Shown: positions 1 to 6,830 of the stretch, in pieces | How positions within the stretch are numbered: position 1 is the stretch's first letter | Layout: every line of letters starts with the position of its first letter | Assembly: GCA_937906285.1 (NCBI GenBank) | Contig: CALCWL010000373.1 | Coordinates: 1-10,078 of the forward strand | Source of the DNA: an uncultured Rhodanobacter sp. | GTDB lineage: Bacteria > Pseudomonadota > Gammaproteobacteria > Xanthomonadales > Rhodanobacteraceae | Direction: 5' to 3' | DNA: 10,078 nt | The notes under the pieces: model-generated | Databases searched by the model: none | Seen by the model: only the letters and a program-made list of their open reading frames with translations | Told to the model about the DNA's origin: nothing | Made by a program: the position numbers and the translations under genes

Positions 1-1308
1 AAGGATCCAGCCCGCATGCACGTAGCGCAGCGCTTCGGGTCGCGCGGCCTTGCGCAGAAAAGCGAGCAGCGCGACCACGACCAGCAGGGCTTCCAGGCCC
101 TCGCGAACCAGGATGGTGAAGGCCCCCAGAAAGATAGCGGCAACGTCGCCCGCCGCATCGGTAGTGACCTCCTGCGCGCGTACCAATAGATCATCGACAG
201 CGTCTGCCTGTTTCACCACCGACGCCATGGAAGCGCTGCTCGACAGCGCAGTGCGATAGGCGCCCATGGCTGTTTCGAGCTGAGCGCGCAGTGCACTGTC
301 GTGTGCGTTAAGTTGCGGTTCGACCGGTTCCACACCATCGAGGTAGGCGGACAGTGCCAGTTGGGTGGCTTGCGTTTCCGCGCCGGCACGGTAAGCCGCC
401 AGACTCGCCGCCAGTCGCGCTCGCGCTAGAGGAATGCCAGTCAAGGCTTCTTGCTGGATGACGTCCGGGTGAGCCCGCAGATAACCCACGATCGTCCGAG
501 CACGCTCCGCGCCGAGCGTGGGCGTCAACTGCGCCACGCGCGCACGCGACAGCTCCTTCAGATCGGCGATCTGTGCCCGTGCGGCGGTGTCGTGTTGCCA
601 AGTGTCGGCGCCAGTGACTGCCTCCTTGGTATAAGCCAGCGAGCCCACGTAGTATGCCAGTGCCCAACGGTCGTCTGAGGACAGTTGCTGCGCGTAGCTC
701 GCCATCGGCGTGCCTTCCACGCCTTGGCTTATCACCTCATATAACGACAGCGCGCTGCGCTGATCGGCCCGCGTCTGATCGGTGAAGTTCACCGGCCGGG
801 GCGACAGCTGCAGGCCAGCGGGCCCATCACCGTGTCCGGTGGCTCCATGACAGGCAGCGCACTGGGTTTGATAGAGCGTTGTCCCGCGGGTCAGATCGGG
901 CGCGTGTTCTGGTGCGGTCGGCACCGGGTACGCCTGGAGTAGCGCATCGGCCAGCGCATGCGCCTGCGTAGCTACCTGAGCGGGTGTCGCCTTGGCATCG
1001 ACCGAGGCCACCAGCGCATCCGCCTGTTGCAAGAGTGCCGGTGTGGCGACGGTCGGTGGTAACGCGGTGATGCGCGATCGCGCCGTTGCCGTGAACTCCC
1101 GCATCTCGGCGTACTCGGATGTGCTGATGACAGCGCCACTCTTCACCGCGCCTGCGTAATCGGTCGCTAGGTAATCAAGCATCTGCCAAGTCTGTGGAAC
1201 CGAGGTCATCGCGTCCTGAGCTGTGACCGGGAAGGCCGTCATGCCGAACAGCAGAAGTATCGCCGTGAAAAGGCTGCGCAAAATATTGCGAATACGATTC
1301 ATTGTCAT
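1..1308 (-). CDS. Cytochrome c / FTR1-family iron permease fusion (3' end outside window)
   Basis: The frame is open from ATG at 1308 to the left edge, giving 436 visible residues with the C-terminal part missing. An Sec-type signal peptide covers about residues 1-30 (VTA|QD). A class I cytochrome c domain follows at about 140-228, with heme motif CAACH (C150, C153, H154) and a probable axial methionine in GTPM (M202). A helical linker leads to the start of the first permease helix, where VREGLEALLVVVALL carries the REGLE (R-E-x-x-E) iron-binding motif of FTR1 at 402-406. In this family the permease moves ferric iron through the inner membrane, and the fused heme domain is thought to handle electron transfer for iron oxidation; the last point is inference. 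ATG at 1302 is an equally possible start; an AAGGA lies 16 bases before 1308, farther than usual. Codons such as CTA, TTA, GTA and ATA recur here but are rare in the neighbours, hinting at transfer. Confidence 0.9.
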   Translation of the reverse strand, partial: MTMNRIRNILRSLFTAILLLFGMTAFPVTAQDAMTSVPQTWQMLDYLATDYAGAVKSGAVISTSEYAEMREFTATARSRITALPPTVATPALLQQADALVASVDAKATPAQVATQAHALADALLQAYPVPTAPEHAPDLTRGTTLYQTQCAACHGATGHGDGPAGLQLSPRPVNFTDQTRADQRSALSLYEVISQGVEGTPMASYAQQLSSDDRWALAYYVGSLAYTKEAVTGADTWQHDTAARAQIADLKELSRARVAQLTPTLGAERARTIVGYLRAHPDVIQQEALTGIPLARARLAASLAAYRAGAETQATQLALSAYLDGVEPVEPQLNAHDSALRAQLETAMGAYRTALSSSASMASVVKQADAVDDLLVRAQEVTTDAAGDVAAIFLGAFTILVREGLEALLVVVALLAFLRKAARPEALRYVHAGWIL

Positions 1309-1310
1309 TC

Positions 1311-1329
1311 AAGGATGATACTCGTCCTT
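1311..1329 (-). repeat. Inverted repeat overlapping the possible ribosome binding site of the FTR1 fusion gene
   Basis: The arms AAGGATGA (1311-1318) and TCGTCCTT (1322-1329) pair in seven of eight positions around a three-base centre. On the gene's own transcript the AAGGA at 1329-1325 would be paired with UCCUU just before the start codon. It could be an operator or an RNA hairpin that hides the ribosome binding site; nothing in the sequence decides between these, or excludes chance. Confidence 0.3.
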
Positions 1330-1374
1330 GAGCAATTCGCCAGCACATCACCTCAGCCTGAGCGTCTGCCGATT

Positions 1375-1394
1375 CAGCACCAGCAACCGTGCTG
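1375..1394. repeat. Inverted repeat upstream of the FTR1 fusion gene
   Basis: Perfect six-base arms CAGCAC (1375-1380) and GTGCTG (1389-1394) flank an eight-base centre. It lies 67 bases before the start of the FTR1 fusion gene, in the 213-base gap after the His-tailed transporter. The nearby CTCAG-C-CTGAG (1352-1362) is a second short palindrome. Either could be an operator, but repeats this short are not rare in GC-rich DNA. I see no T-run, so neither is a convincing terminator. I recognise no clear -35/-10 pair in the gap. Confidence 0.25.
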
Positions 1395-1521
1395 CGGCAT
1401 GCCCAGTCACAAGTTAAGGTCATCCAGCAGATTTGTGCGGCTCGGCGGGACGCAATTGAAGTCGCCGTCGAATCCCTCGGTGATCAGGGCGTCGGATCCA
1501 CACCGCGTGGCCGCGCAGTTC

Positions 1522-2592
1522 TCAGGAATGCCGGTGGCGATGATGGATGTCCGGATAGTGCGGGTGGCTGTGCACCAGCGGTTCGTGCACGTGCGGGTGG
1601 GTGTGGGGCTCCTTGCCGTCCCACGGGAAGTCGTGGGCGTGCTGGTGGTGCTCGTCGTGGTAGTGGCGATGGCTGTGCGCCAGCGCCTCATGCGCGTGTT
1701 CGTGCGCATGCCGCTCGCTGACGTGCAGCCATACGCCGAGCACCATGAGCGCGCCGGCCAGCCAGAATACGAGCGGCGGATGTTCGGCGATCAGCAACAG
1801 CGACAAGCCGGCACCGACGAACGGAGCGGTGGCGAAGTACGCGCCGGTGCGCGCCGTGCCCAGGCTGCGCAGGGCGAGCACGAACAGCACCAGGCTCAGG
1901 CCGTAGCCGACGAAGCCGAGCACTCCGGTGGCGAGCAGGGGCAGCACGGCAGGGAGGCGGTAGCCCATCATCAGCGCCATGGTGAGCGTGATGATTCCGG
2001 CCACGCCGCCCTTGATCGCGGCGATCTGCACCGGATCGCCGCCGGCGACGGGGCGTGTCAGGTTGTTGTCGATCGCCCAGCACAGGCATGCGCCGGCGAT
2101 CGCCAGCGCGCCCCACGGAACCTCGCTGCCGGCCTGGCGCTGCCAGGACAGCAGCACGCTGCCGGCAACGATCGCCAGCATGCCCAGGAACACGCGCCGA
2201 TCCACATTCTCGCGAAACACCACCCAGGCGAGCACGGCGGTCAGCACGCTTTCCAGGTTGAGCAACAGCGAGGCCGTGGACGCGGGCGTCTGCGCCAGCC
2301 CCAGCATCAGCAGGATCGGGCCCAGCACGCCGCCGAACAGCACGGCGCCGGCGAGCCACGGCACGTCCCGCCGCGCCAGTGGCGCCTCGGCGGCCGGCTG
2401 GCGAAGCAACCGGCGCAGCACCAGCCACAGCGACAGGCCCAGCCCCGAGCCGGCGTACAGCAGCCCGGCCAGCAGCAGCGGCGGTGTCGTGTCCAGCAGC
2501 AGCTTGGCCAGCGGCGTGCTCAGGCCGAACAAGGCAGCCGCTGCCAGCGCCTGCAGGATGCCGCGGGTGTGGTGGTGTTTCGCTGTCATCAT
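1522..2592 (-). CDS. EamA-family (DMT) transporter with histidine-rich C-terminal tail
   Basis: The 356-residue product has ten predicted membrane helices, at about 11-33, 38-60, 77-99, 104-126, 133-150, 159-178, 190-210, 213-242, 249-269 and 272-290. This is the two-EamA-repeat layout of drug/metabolite transporters, which usually export small metabolites or amino acids from the inner membrane. Residues 295-355 form an extra hydrophilic tail with 23 histidines in runs such as HAHEHAH and HSHPHYPDIHHRHRH, and the N-terminus has HHH at 6-8. Such runs bind Ni, Co, Zn or Cu, so metal sensing, storage or transport is possible; the substrate is not readable. GGGAG eight bases before ATG 2592 supports the start (a second ATG follows directly). 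It lies 65 bases after the other DMT gene and is likely co-transcribed with it. Confidence 0.9.
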   Translation of the reverse strand: MMTAKHHHTRGILQALAAAALFGLSTPLAKLLLDTTPPLLLAGLLYAGSGLGLSLWLVLRRLLRQPAAEAPLARRDVPWLAGAVLFGGVLGPILLMLGLAQTPASTASLLLNLESVLTAVLAWVVFRENVDRRVFLGMLAIVAGSVLLSWQRQAGSEVPWGALAIAGACLCWAIDNNLTRPVAGGDPVQIAAIKGGVAGIITLTMALMMGYRLPAVLPLLATGVLGFVGYGLSLVLFVLALRSLGTARTGAYFATAPFVGAGLSLLLIAEHPPLVFWLAGALMVLGVWLHVSERHAHEHAHEALAHSHRHYHDEHHQHAHDFPWDGKEPHTHPHVHEPLVHSHPHYPDIHHRHRHS

Positions 2593-2613
2593 GGACTCAA
2601 CTCCCGGGTGATC

Positions 2614-2626
2614 CGGCGCCGGCGGC
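2614..2626 (-). repeat. Short GC hairpin between the two DMT transporter genes
   Basis: On the transcribed (minus) strand GCGCC-GCC-GGCGC can form a five-base-pair stem in the 65-base gap between the two transporter genes. No U-run follows, so it is not a standard terminator. It might pause transcription or set relative expression of the two genes, or mean nothing. Coordinates are accurate to within a couple of bases. Confidence 0.2.
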
Positions 2627-2657
2627 GCGTGCAGCCACCCAAGCGCACGAGGATTGG

Positions 2658-3587
2658 TCAGTCGACCATGCTGTGGCTTTCGGCGGTGCCGAGCAGCTCG
2701 GGCTGCGTGGTGCTGCGCGCCCGCCGGTTCAGCAGCGGGTGCATGAACACCGCGGCGAGGATCACCGCCACGCCGGCGTAGAACCAGCCGTCCAGCTCAT
2801 GTTGCTCGCCCAGCAGCACGATCGCCAGCACGATCGCGTAGACCGGCTCCAGGTTGGTCACCATCTGCGTGCCGAACGCGCTCATGTGCCGCAGCGCCAC
2901 CAGCGCCAGGGTGAACGGCAGCAAGGTGCAGCCGAACGCCAGCGCCAGCAGCAGCAGCGCGTCGTGCAGGCCCGGCAGCACGAACAGCGCGCCCTGGTGC
3001 GGCAGCAGCGGCGCGAGCAGGGTGAGGAATACGGTGCCGGTTCCCAACTCGATGAAGGTCACCGTCAGCGGATCGCCGGATTCGACCATGCGCTTGTTGA
3101 GTGAGCCGAACAGCGCCACGAACAGCGCCGAGAGCACACCTACCGCGATGCCGATGCGCATGTCCACCGGCACGCCGCCGACCACCATCACCACGCCCGG
3201 CACCACCGCCACGCCGATCAGCAACTCGCGCGGATCGAACTTGCGCCGGGCGAGCCACGGTTCGATGAAGGCCAGGAACACCGGCCCCAGCGCGATGCAG
3301 GTCGCGCCCACCGAGGCATTGGACAGCTTGATCGCGGCATAGAACGTCAGCCAGTGCAGCGACACCAGCACGCCGATGCCGGCATATGCGCCGATCAGCC
3401 GCCATGACATCGCCCGCAACTGGCGCCGCACCCGCGGCACCATCAGCAGCGCACCGGTTACCAGCAGCATGCGCCACCACACCAGCGGCAGCGCCTGCAA
3501 GGTGATCAGCTTGCCCAGGATCGCGGTAAAGCCCCACAGCAACACGCAGAAATGAATCTGCAGACGAGCCTGATTGACGGGGAGCAT
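2658..3587 (-). CDS. EamA-family (DMT) transporter
   Basis: The 309-residue product is an inner-membrane transporter of usual family length, with about ten hydrophobic helices and two EamA repeats (about 8-137 and 145-287). The first repeat opens with FCVLLWGFTAILGKL and closes with GVVMVVGG; the second holds the typical TNLEPVYAIVLAIVLLGE at 244-261. The family exports or imports small metabolites (amino acids, purines, sugars); I cannot name the substrate. ATG 3587 is the only reasonable start because an in-frame TAG lies eleven codons upstream, yet no clear Shine-Dalgarno precedes it. A TAGAAT that could serve as a -10 lies at 3620-3615. It differs clearly from the downstream DMT protein and lacks its His tail, so the pair is not a recent duplication. 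It is divergent from the lipoprotein gene at 3802. Confidence 0.88.
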   Translation of the reverse strand: MLPVNQARLQIHFCVLLWGFTAILGKLITLQALPLVWWRMLLVTGALLMVPRVRRQLRAMSWRLIGAYAGIGVLVSLHWLTFYAAIKLSNASVGATCIALGPVFLAFIEPWLARRKFDPRELLIGVAVVPGVVMVVGGVPVDMRIGIAVGVLSALFVALFGSLNKRMVESGDPLTVTFIELGTGTVFLTLLAPLLPHQGALFVLPGLHDALLLLALAFGCTLLPFTLALVALRHMSAFGTQMVTNLEPVYAIVLAIVLLGEQHELDGWFYAGVAVILAAVFMHPLLNRRARSTTQPELLGTAESHSMVD

Positions 3588-3614
3588 GGGCGTACGCGCA
3601 AGGGAAGTCGCGGC

Positions 3615-3620
3615 ATTCTA
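3615..3620 (-). promoter_or_regulatory. Possible -10 element of the DMT transporter gene at 2658-3587
   Basis: TAGAAT on the minus strand lies 27 bases before ATG 3587 and matches the TATAAT consensus in five of six positions. It would give a short leader without a clear ribosome binding site. No TTGACA-like box is found 16-18 bases upstream, so the assignment is weak. Confidence 0.25.
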
Positions 3621-3631
3621 GCGCCATGCCT

Positions 3632-3648
3632 GGCACGACTCGCGTGCC
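3632..3648. repeat. Perfect inverted repeat 1 of the divergent intergenic region
   Basis: The arms GGCACG (3632-3637) and CGTGCC (3643-3648) pair perfectly around the five-base loop ACTCG. It lies just upstream of the possible -10 of the DMT gene at 2658-3587, so it could be an operator. It is one of four tight hairpins in 140 bases. Confidence 0.4.
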
Positions 3649-3657
3649 CGTGCAGGA

Positions 3658-3672
3658 GCGCACCCTGTGCGC
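3658..3672. repeat. Perfect inverted repeat 2 of the divergent intergenic region
   Basis: The arms GCGCAC (3658-3663) and GTGCGC (3667-3672) pair perfectly around a three-base loop CCT. No T-run is found on either side, so a terminator role is unlikely. Confidence 0.4.
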
Positions 3673-3692
3673 GATGCCTTTGGGTGTCGGGA

Positions 3693-3732
3693 CGAAGCGT
3701 GGGGCACCGCGGTACGGTGCGCTCGCGCTTCG
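3693..3732 (+). repeat. Long nested hairpin in the divergent intergenic region
   Basis: The outer arms CGAAGCG (3693-3699) and CGCTTCG (3726-3732) and the inner arms GCACCG (3704-3709) and CGGTGC (3715-3720) are both perfect inverted repeats with one common centre (loop CGGTA). In plus-strand RNA the segments between them also pair (U3700-G3725, G3701-C3724, G3702-U3723, G3703-C3722), giving 17 pairs with only G3721 bulged. It is the strongest predicted RNA structure in the window. It could be part of the lipoprotein gene's leader, a small structured RNA or a REP-like palindrome. I do not recognise a known family. Confidence 0.5.
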
Positions 3733-3753
3733 ACGCCACGTGGTTTGAGTTTG

Positions 3754-3770
3754 TCTGCCGCTGTGGCAGA
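3754..3770. repeat. Perfect inverted repeat 4, just before the lipoprotein gene
   Basis: The arms TCTGCC (3754-3759) and GGCAGA (3765-3770) pair perfectly around GCTGT. It ends 31 bases before ATG 3802. A weak -35-like TTGAGT lies at 3745-3750 and the second arm overlaps where a -10 would fall, so a repressor operator would be well placed here. This is inference from position only. Confidence 0.35.
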
Positions 3771-3801
3771 TTGACCCGACCTGACTGCCTTGGGGAATCG
3801 C

Positions 3802-4587
3802 ATGTCCAGCTTCCGCTCTGTCTGCATGGCGCTGTTGCTGCTGGGTGTGCTGCAGGCGATCTGCGGGTGCTCGAAGAAGCAGGAGGTCTCGCCAGCACCG
3901 GTCAGCGGAGAGCAGTCGAAGTCCGGGGCGATGCTGGCTTATGAGCACACGCTGCGGATCAAACTGCCGGAAGCGAAAATTGCCGATCGCCTGGCGGTGG
4001 CCCGGCAGGCTTGCGAGTCGGATCGATTCGGTGCCTGCAACGTTCTGCGCATCCGGCAGGATGAGCACTCGGCATCGCTGGTCGTGCGAATCGTGCCAGA
4101 TGGCGTTGAGCCGATGGCGAAGCTGGCATCTCAAGACGGCACGGTCGGATACCGGCAGACCCGGGCCGAGGATCTCGCCGATGTGGTCACCGACAACCGG
4201 CGTCAGCGCGACTTGCTGGAAAAGCAAGCCCAACATCTGGCGGACCTCGCCGCGCGCAAGGACATGGCCGTTGCCGATCTGATCGCGCTCAGCCACGAGC
4301 AGGCCTCGGTGGAAAGCCAACTGCAATCGCTGCAGGCCGCTGGGGCAAATCAGCAGCGCCGGCTGGATACCAATCGGCTCGAACTGGAGTTCGACAGTAG
4401 CGATGCCCGCAGCGGGCGTATCGGTATCGGCTTTTCCGGCTTGCCCGACGAGGTGGCGGACGGCGTGGTCGATGCGTTGGGGCTGCTCGGCTACGGCTTG
4501 CCCTTTCTGATTCTGGCCTTCCCGCTGGCGATGCTGTGGCGCCGGCTATGGCGCCGGTTCACCCGCTCCGGACGGCAGCTGCACTGA
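3802..4587 (+). CDS. DUF4349-type lipoprotein with C-terminal membrane helix
   Basis: The 261-residue product begins with a lipoprotein signal peptide whose lipobox is ICGC, with Cys23 as the predicted lipidated residue. A periplasmic domain follows (about 45-120, with C71 and C79), then a long charged helical stretch (about 121-190, with RAEDLADVV...RQRDLLEKQ) likely to be a coiled coil. A membrane helix at about 226-247 ends in an Arg-rich tail (RRLWRRFTRSGR). This order matches DUF4349 proteins, whose function is not known; an envelope role is inferred. The start at 3802 is chosen because GGGGA (3792-3796) sits five bases before it and gives a normal signal peptide; the in-frame TTG at 3790 is less likely. 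It is the only plus-strand gene, divergent from the DMT gene and convergent with the AsmA gene 53 bases downstream. Confidence 0.85.
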   Translation: MSSFRSVCMALLLLGVLQAICGCSKKQEVSPAPVSGEQSKSGAMLAYEHTLRIKLPEAKIADRLAVARQACESDRFGACNVLRIRQDEHSASLVVRIVPDGVEPMAKLASQDGTVGYRQTRAEDLADVVTDNRRQRDLLEKQAQHLADLAARKDMAVADLIALSHEQASVESQLQSLQAAGANQQRRLDTNRLELEFDSSDARSGRIGIGFSGLPDEVADGVVDALGLLGYGLPFLILAFPLAMLWRRLWRRFTRSGRQLH

Positions 4588-4617
4588 ACGTTGCCGGTTG
4601 GCGGACGGTACGGTCGT

Positions 4618-4630
4618 GCGGTGAAACCGC
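4618..4630. terminator. Weak hairpin between convergent lipoprotein and AsmA genes
   Basis: GCGGT (4618-4622) and ACCGC (4626-4630) pair around GAA in the 53-base gap between two convergent genes, where a two-way terminator would be expected. No T-run follows on either strand, so it would be a poor intrinsic terminator. Ending by Rho is as likely. Confidence 0.2.
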
Positions 4631-4640
4631 CGACAGATGG

Positions 4641-6764
4641 TCATTTCCCGCTTGATTGAGTCTTCTGGCCCGAGCCACGCAGTTGCATCAGCACCGCGCG
4701 GCAGGTGTTCTCGCCGCTGTCCTCGTTTTCGTGGCTGGGCGCGATCAACGCGATCAGTGCGGCCGCCGGTGCGGCGACGGCGCCCAGGGCTAAGGCGCCG
4801 GCGCCGCGCAGCAGCAGCGGCCCCTTCTGCACGCCGACGTCGGGGTGCTTGAGCGTGCCGCGAACATACAGCGGCGAGCGCAGGGAGAGGATGCGCAGGC
4901 CCTTGGTGTGCGGTTTCACGTCGAGGTCGAGTTTCTCGCTGGCGAGATTCACCGTGCCATCCACCTTGATCAGCGCGTCGTCGGTGTCGAACACGAACAG
5001 GCGCATGTCGAACAGGCCGTGCTTCGCGACCATGTCGGTGGCGGCGCAGTTGATTTCCACCGTCTTGTCGCCGAACAGCTTGCCGATGATGATGTTGCCC
5101 ACGTTGAGGCCGGCGGTTTCCAGCAGCGTCTTGCTGATCGCGCCGTCGTTCATCAGCAGCTTCAGCTCGCCGTCGGCGCTGCCGAGCAGGGCGGCGATGG
5201 AATTGCCTTCGGCGGTGAGGTTGGCGTCGCCGTTGATCTCGCCGAAGCTGGTGCGCATCGGCGAGAACTGCGGGAACAACTGTTTCAGCTTCAGGTGGCG
5301 CGCATGCAGCTCCAGCACGCCGGGCATCGGCGCGCGGCTGCCGTCGAGGGTGATGTTGCTGCGCACGGTGCCGCCGGCCACGCCGAAGGTCAGCGGGTCG
5401 AGGTAGAGCGCGCCGTTGCTCAGCACGAGGTGCGTGTGCAGCGAGTCGATCGGCAGTGCCTTGCCGTGCTCGATGCGGGTGGCACTGAAGTCCACGTCGG
5501 CGTCCATGGTTTGCCAGCGCCCGGTGCGGAACGGCGCTACCGGCAGCAGCTTGTCGGTCGGCTGCGAGCTGTCGGGACGGTCGACCGTGGCGGTGTCGGA
5601 GTCCGCGCCGATCAGTGGCGCCAGGTCGGCGAAGCGCAGCAGGTTCGAGTGCAGCTTGCCGCTCAGTTTCGGTCGTTCGCCGCCAGTGACGAACAACAGG
5701 TCGCCGGCGAGGTCGCTGCCACCGACGTGGCCGCGGAAGTCCTGGTAGTGATAGCGGCCGGAGCCCTCGCCCAGCCTGGCGCTCAGGTGGCCCTCGGTGG
5801 CGTAGGGCGGCGTATCGGGCAGGGTGATGCCGGTCAGCGGGTACAGCTTGGCCATGCTGCTGCCGGAGAACCACAGGCGCAGGTCGAGCGCGCCCAGTTG
5901 CAGCGGATCGGTCAGCGTGCCGACCAGGGCGATGTGGCTGTCGCCGATGTGCACGTCGGCCTGCACCGGAAAGGGCTGGCTGGCATCCTGCAACGCCAGC
6001 ACGGCACCGGTCTTGCCTTCGCCGGTGAGCGCACCGCCCTGGTACGTGCCGCTGGCTTGCCAGGCGAACTGGTAGCTGGTCGCGCTGGCCGATTTGTCCC
6101 TGGGCACTTCCGGCGCCTTGGCGGCGGCCTTGCCGGTGGTCTTCTGCGCCTGCTTGCGGGCGTCGGCGCTCTGTTGCGCCACGATGTCGTCGTAGGGAAT
6201 CGCCGCCTGCAACGGTTTCACGGCGACCTTGAGCCTGGTCTGCGTGACCGCGTCATCCAGCCGGATCACGCCGTGGTCGAAACCGACCGAGCCCACGTCC
6301 AGATGCCATGCCGACGGCCCGGATTTCTTCGGTGGATTGAAGTGCCAGGTGGCGCGACCGTCCTTGTCGCGCTCCAGGTCGATGCTGGGGTTCACCAGTT
6401 GCACGCTGGGTACCTCGATGCGATGCATCAGCAGCGCCCACGGCGAGAGCCGGAAGCGCAGCGCATCCAGCTGCGCGAATGGCGTTTGCGCGGCCCAGTC
6501 GGGGTTGGCGATGCGGATGTCGCGCGCGGTGAACTCGGGCCACGGCATCCAGGCGGCGGGGCCGCTGCGGCTGCGGTCCCGGCGCCAGTCCAGCGTGAGG
6601 TCACCGTTGATGGAAAAGGGCCGGCCGATCGCCTGGCTGACCTTGTCGCCGATGAACGGCCGCAGCCGGTTCCAGTCGAACGTGGCGATGACGATCAGTG
6701 CCACCACGAGCAACGCCAGCACGACGCTGCCGATCACCACCAGTGACTGGGTGCCACGCTTCAT
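4641..6764 (-). CDS. AsmA-family envelope protein
   Basis: The 707-residue product starts with an N-terminal membrane helix (about 7-28) and then the family signature FDWNRLRPFIGDKVSQAIGR (29-48). The remainder is a long beta-rich periplasmic body of the AsmA kind. A low-complexity Lys/Ala/Thr stretch near 205-235 probably forms a loop. The conserved C-terminal AsmA region runs from about 500 to 647, followed by a hydrophobic Ala/Gly/Leu segment at about 648-675 and a short polar tail with a Cys (ENTCRAVL). AsmA-like proteins are tied to outer-membrane and phospholipid homeostasis and resemble bridge-like lipid transfer proteins; that role here is by family only. GGAG seven bases before ATG 6764 fits the start. 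It lies 120 bases after the acylase gene in the same direction, so the two may share a transcript or be separated by the inverted repeats in the gap. Confidence 0.88.
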   Translation of the reverse strand: MKRGTQSLVVIGSVVLALLVVALIVIATFDWNRLRPFIGDKVSQAIGRPFSINGDLTLDWRRDRSRSGPAAWMPWPEFTARDIRIANPDWAAQTPFAQLDALRFRLSPWALLMHRIEVPSVQLVNPSIDLERDKDGRATWHFNPPKKSGPSAWHLDVGSVGFDHGVIRLDDAVTQTRLKVAVKPLQAAIPYDDIVAQQSADARKQAQKTTGKAAAKAPEVPRDKSASATSYQFAWQASGTYQGGALTGEGKTGAVLALQDASQPFPVQADVHIGDSHIALVGTLTDPLQLGALDLRLWFSGSSMAKLYPLTGITLPDTPPYATEGHLSARLGEGSGRYHYQDFRGHVGGSDLAGDLLFVTGGERPKLSGKLHSNLLRFADLAPLIGADSDTATVDRPDSSQPTDKLLPVAPFRTGRWQTMDADVDFSATRIEHGKALPIDSLHTHLVLSNGALYLDPLTFGVAGGTVRSNITLDGSRAPMPGVLELHARHLKLKQLFPQFSPMRTSFGEINGDANLTAEGNSIAALLGSADGELKLLMNDGAISKTLLETAGLNVGNIIIGKLFGDKTVEINCAATDMVAKHGLFDMRLFVFDTDDALIKVDGTVNLASEKLDLDVKPHTKGLRILSLRSPLYVRGTLKHPDVGVQKGPLLLRGAGALALGAVAAPAAALIALIAPSHENEDSGENTCRAVLMQLRGSGQKTQSSGK

Positions 6765-6784
6765 GGGTTCGCTCCGCGGTCCGC

Positions 6785-6817
6785 GACCTGCGCACCGGGT
6801 TGGCGCACGCGCAGGTC
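6785..6817. repeat. Nine-base perfect inverted repeat upstream of the AsmA gene
   Basis: The arms GACCTGCGC (6785-6793) and GCGCAGGTC (6809-6817) are perfect complements around a 15-base centre. The arm nearer the gene ends 20 bases before the AsmA start codon. TGCGC (6789-6793) can also pair with GCGCA (6803-6807), giving two competing structures. It may be an operator, a leader structure of the AsmA transcript or an acylase terminator without a U-run. Confidence 0.45.
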
Positions 6818-6830
6818 ATTCCACGGAAGT

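Noticed and set aside
1281..1310. AT-rich patch at the FTR1 start that looked like a Fur box
   Set aside because: My best alignment to the 19-base Fur consensus gives only about 11 matches, mostly in one half, and the patch lies inside the coding start.
1175..1423. 82-codon minus-strand frame overlapping the start of the FTR1 fusion gene
   Set aside because: It is in another frame than the signal peptide and cytochrome domain and has no family features.
1315..2781. 488-codon open frame on the plus strand opposite the His-tailed transporter
   Set aside because: The composition is dominated by Gln, His, Arg and Ala and no motif is seen; it is a shadow of the transporter genes.
3620..3740. Possible tRNA in the hairpin-rich intergenic region (TTCGA at 3729-3733)
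   Set aside because: The stems do not fit a cloverleaf: no T-arm around TTCGA, no anticodon arm at the right spacing and no matching acceptor stem.
2797..4326. 509-codon open frame on the minus strand across the DMT gene and the lipoprotein gene
   Set aside because: It is out of frame with the DMT gene and antisense to the lipoprotein gene, and both of those have convincing products.
4845..6746. 633-codon open frame on the plus strand opposite the AsmA gene
   Set aside because: It is rich in Gln, Arg, His, Ala and Val with no recognisable domain, the usual antisense shadow of a GC-rich gene. The minus-strand product is a clear AsmA protein.
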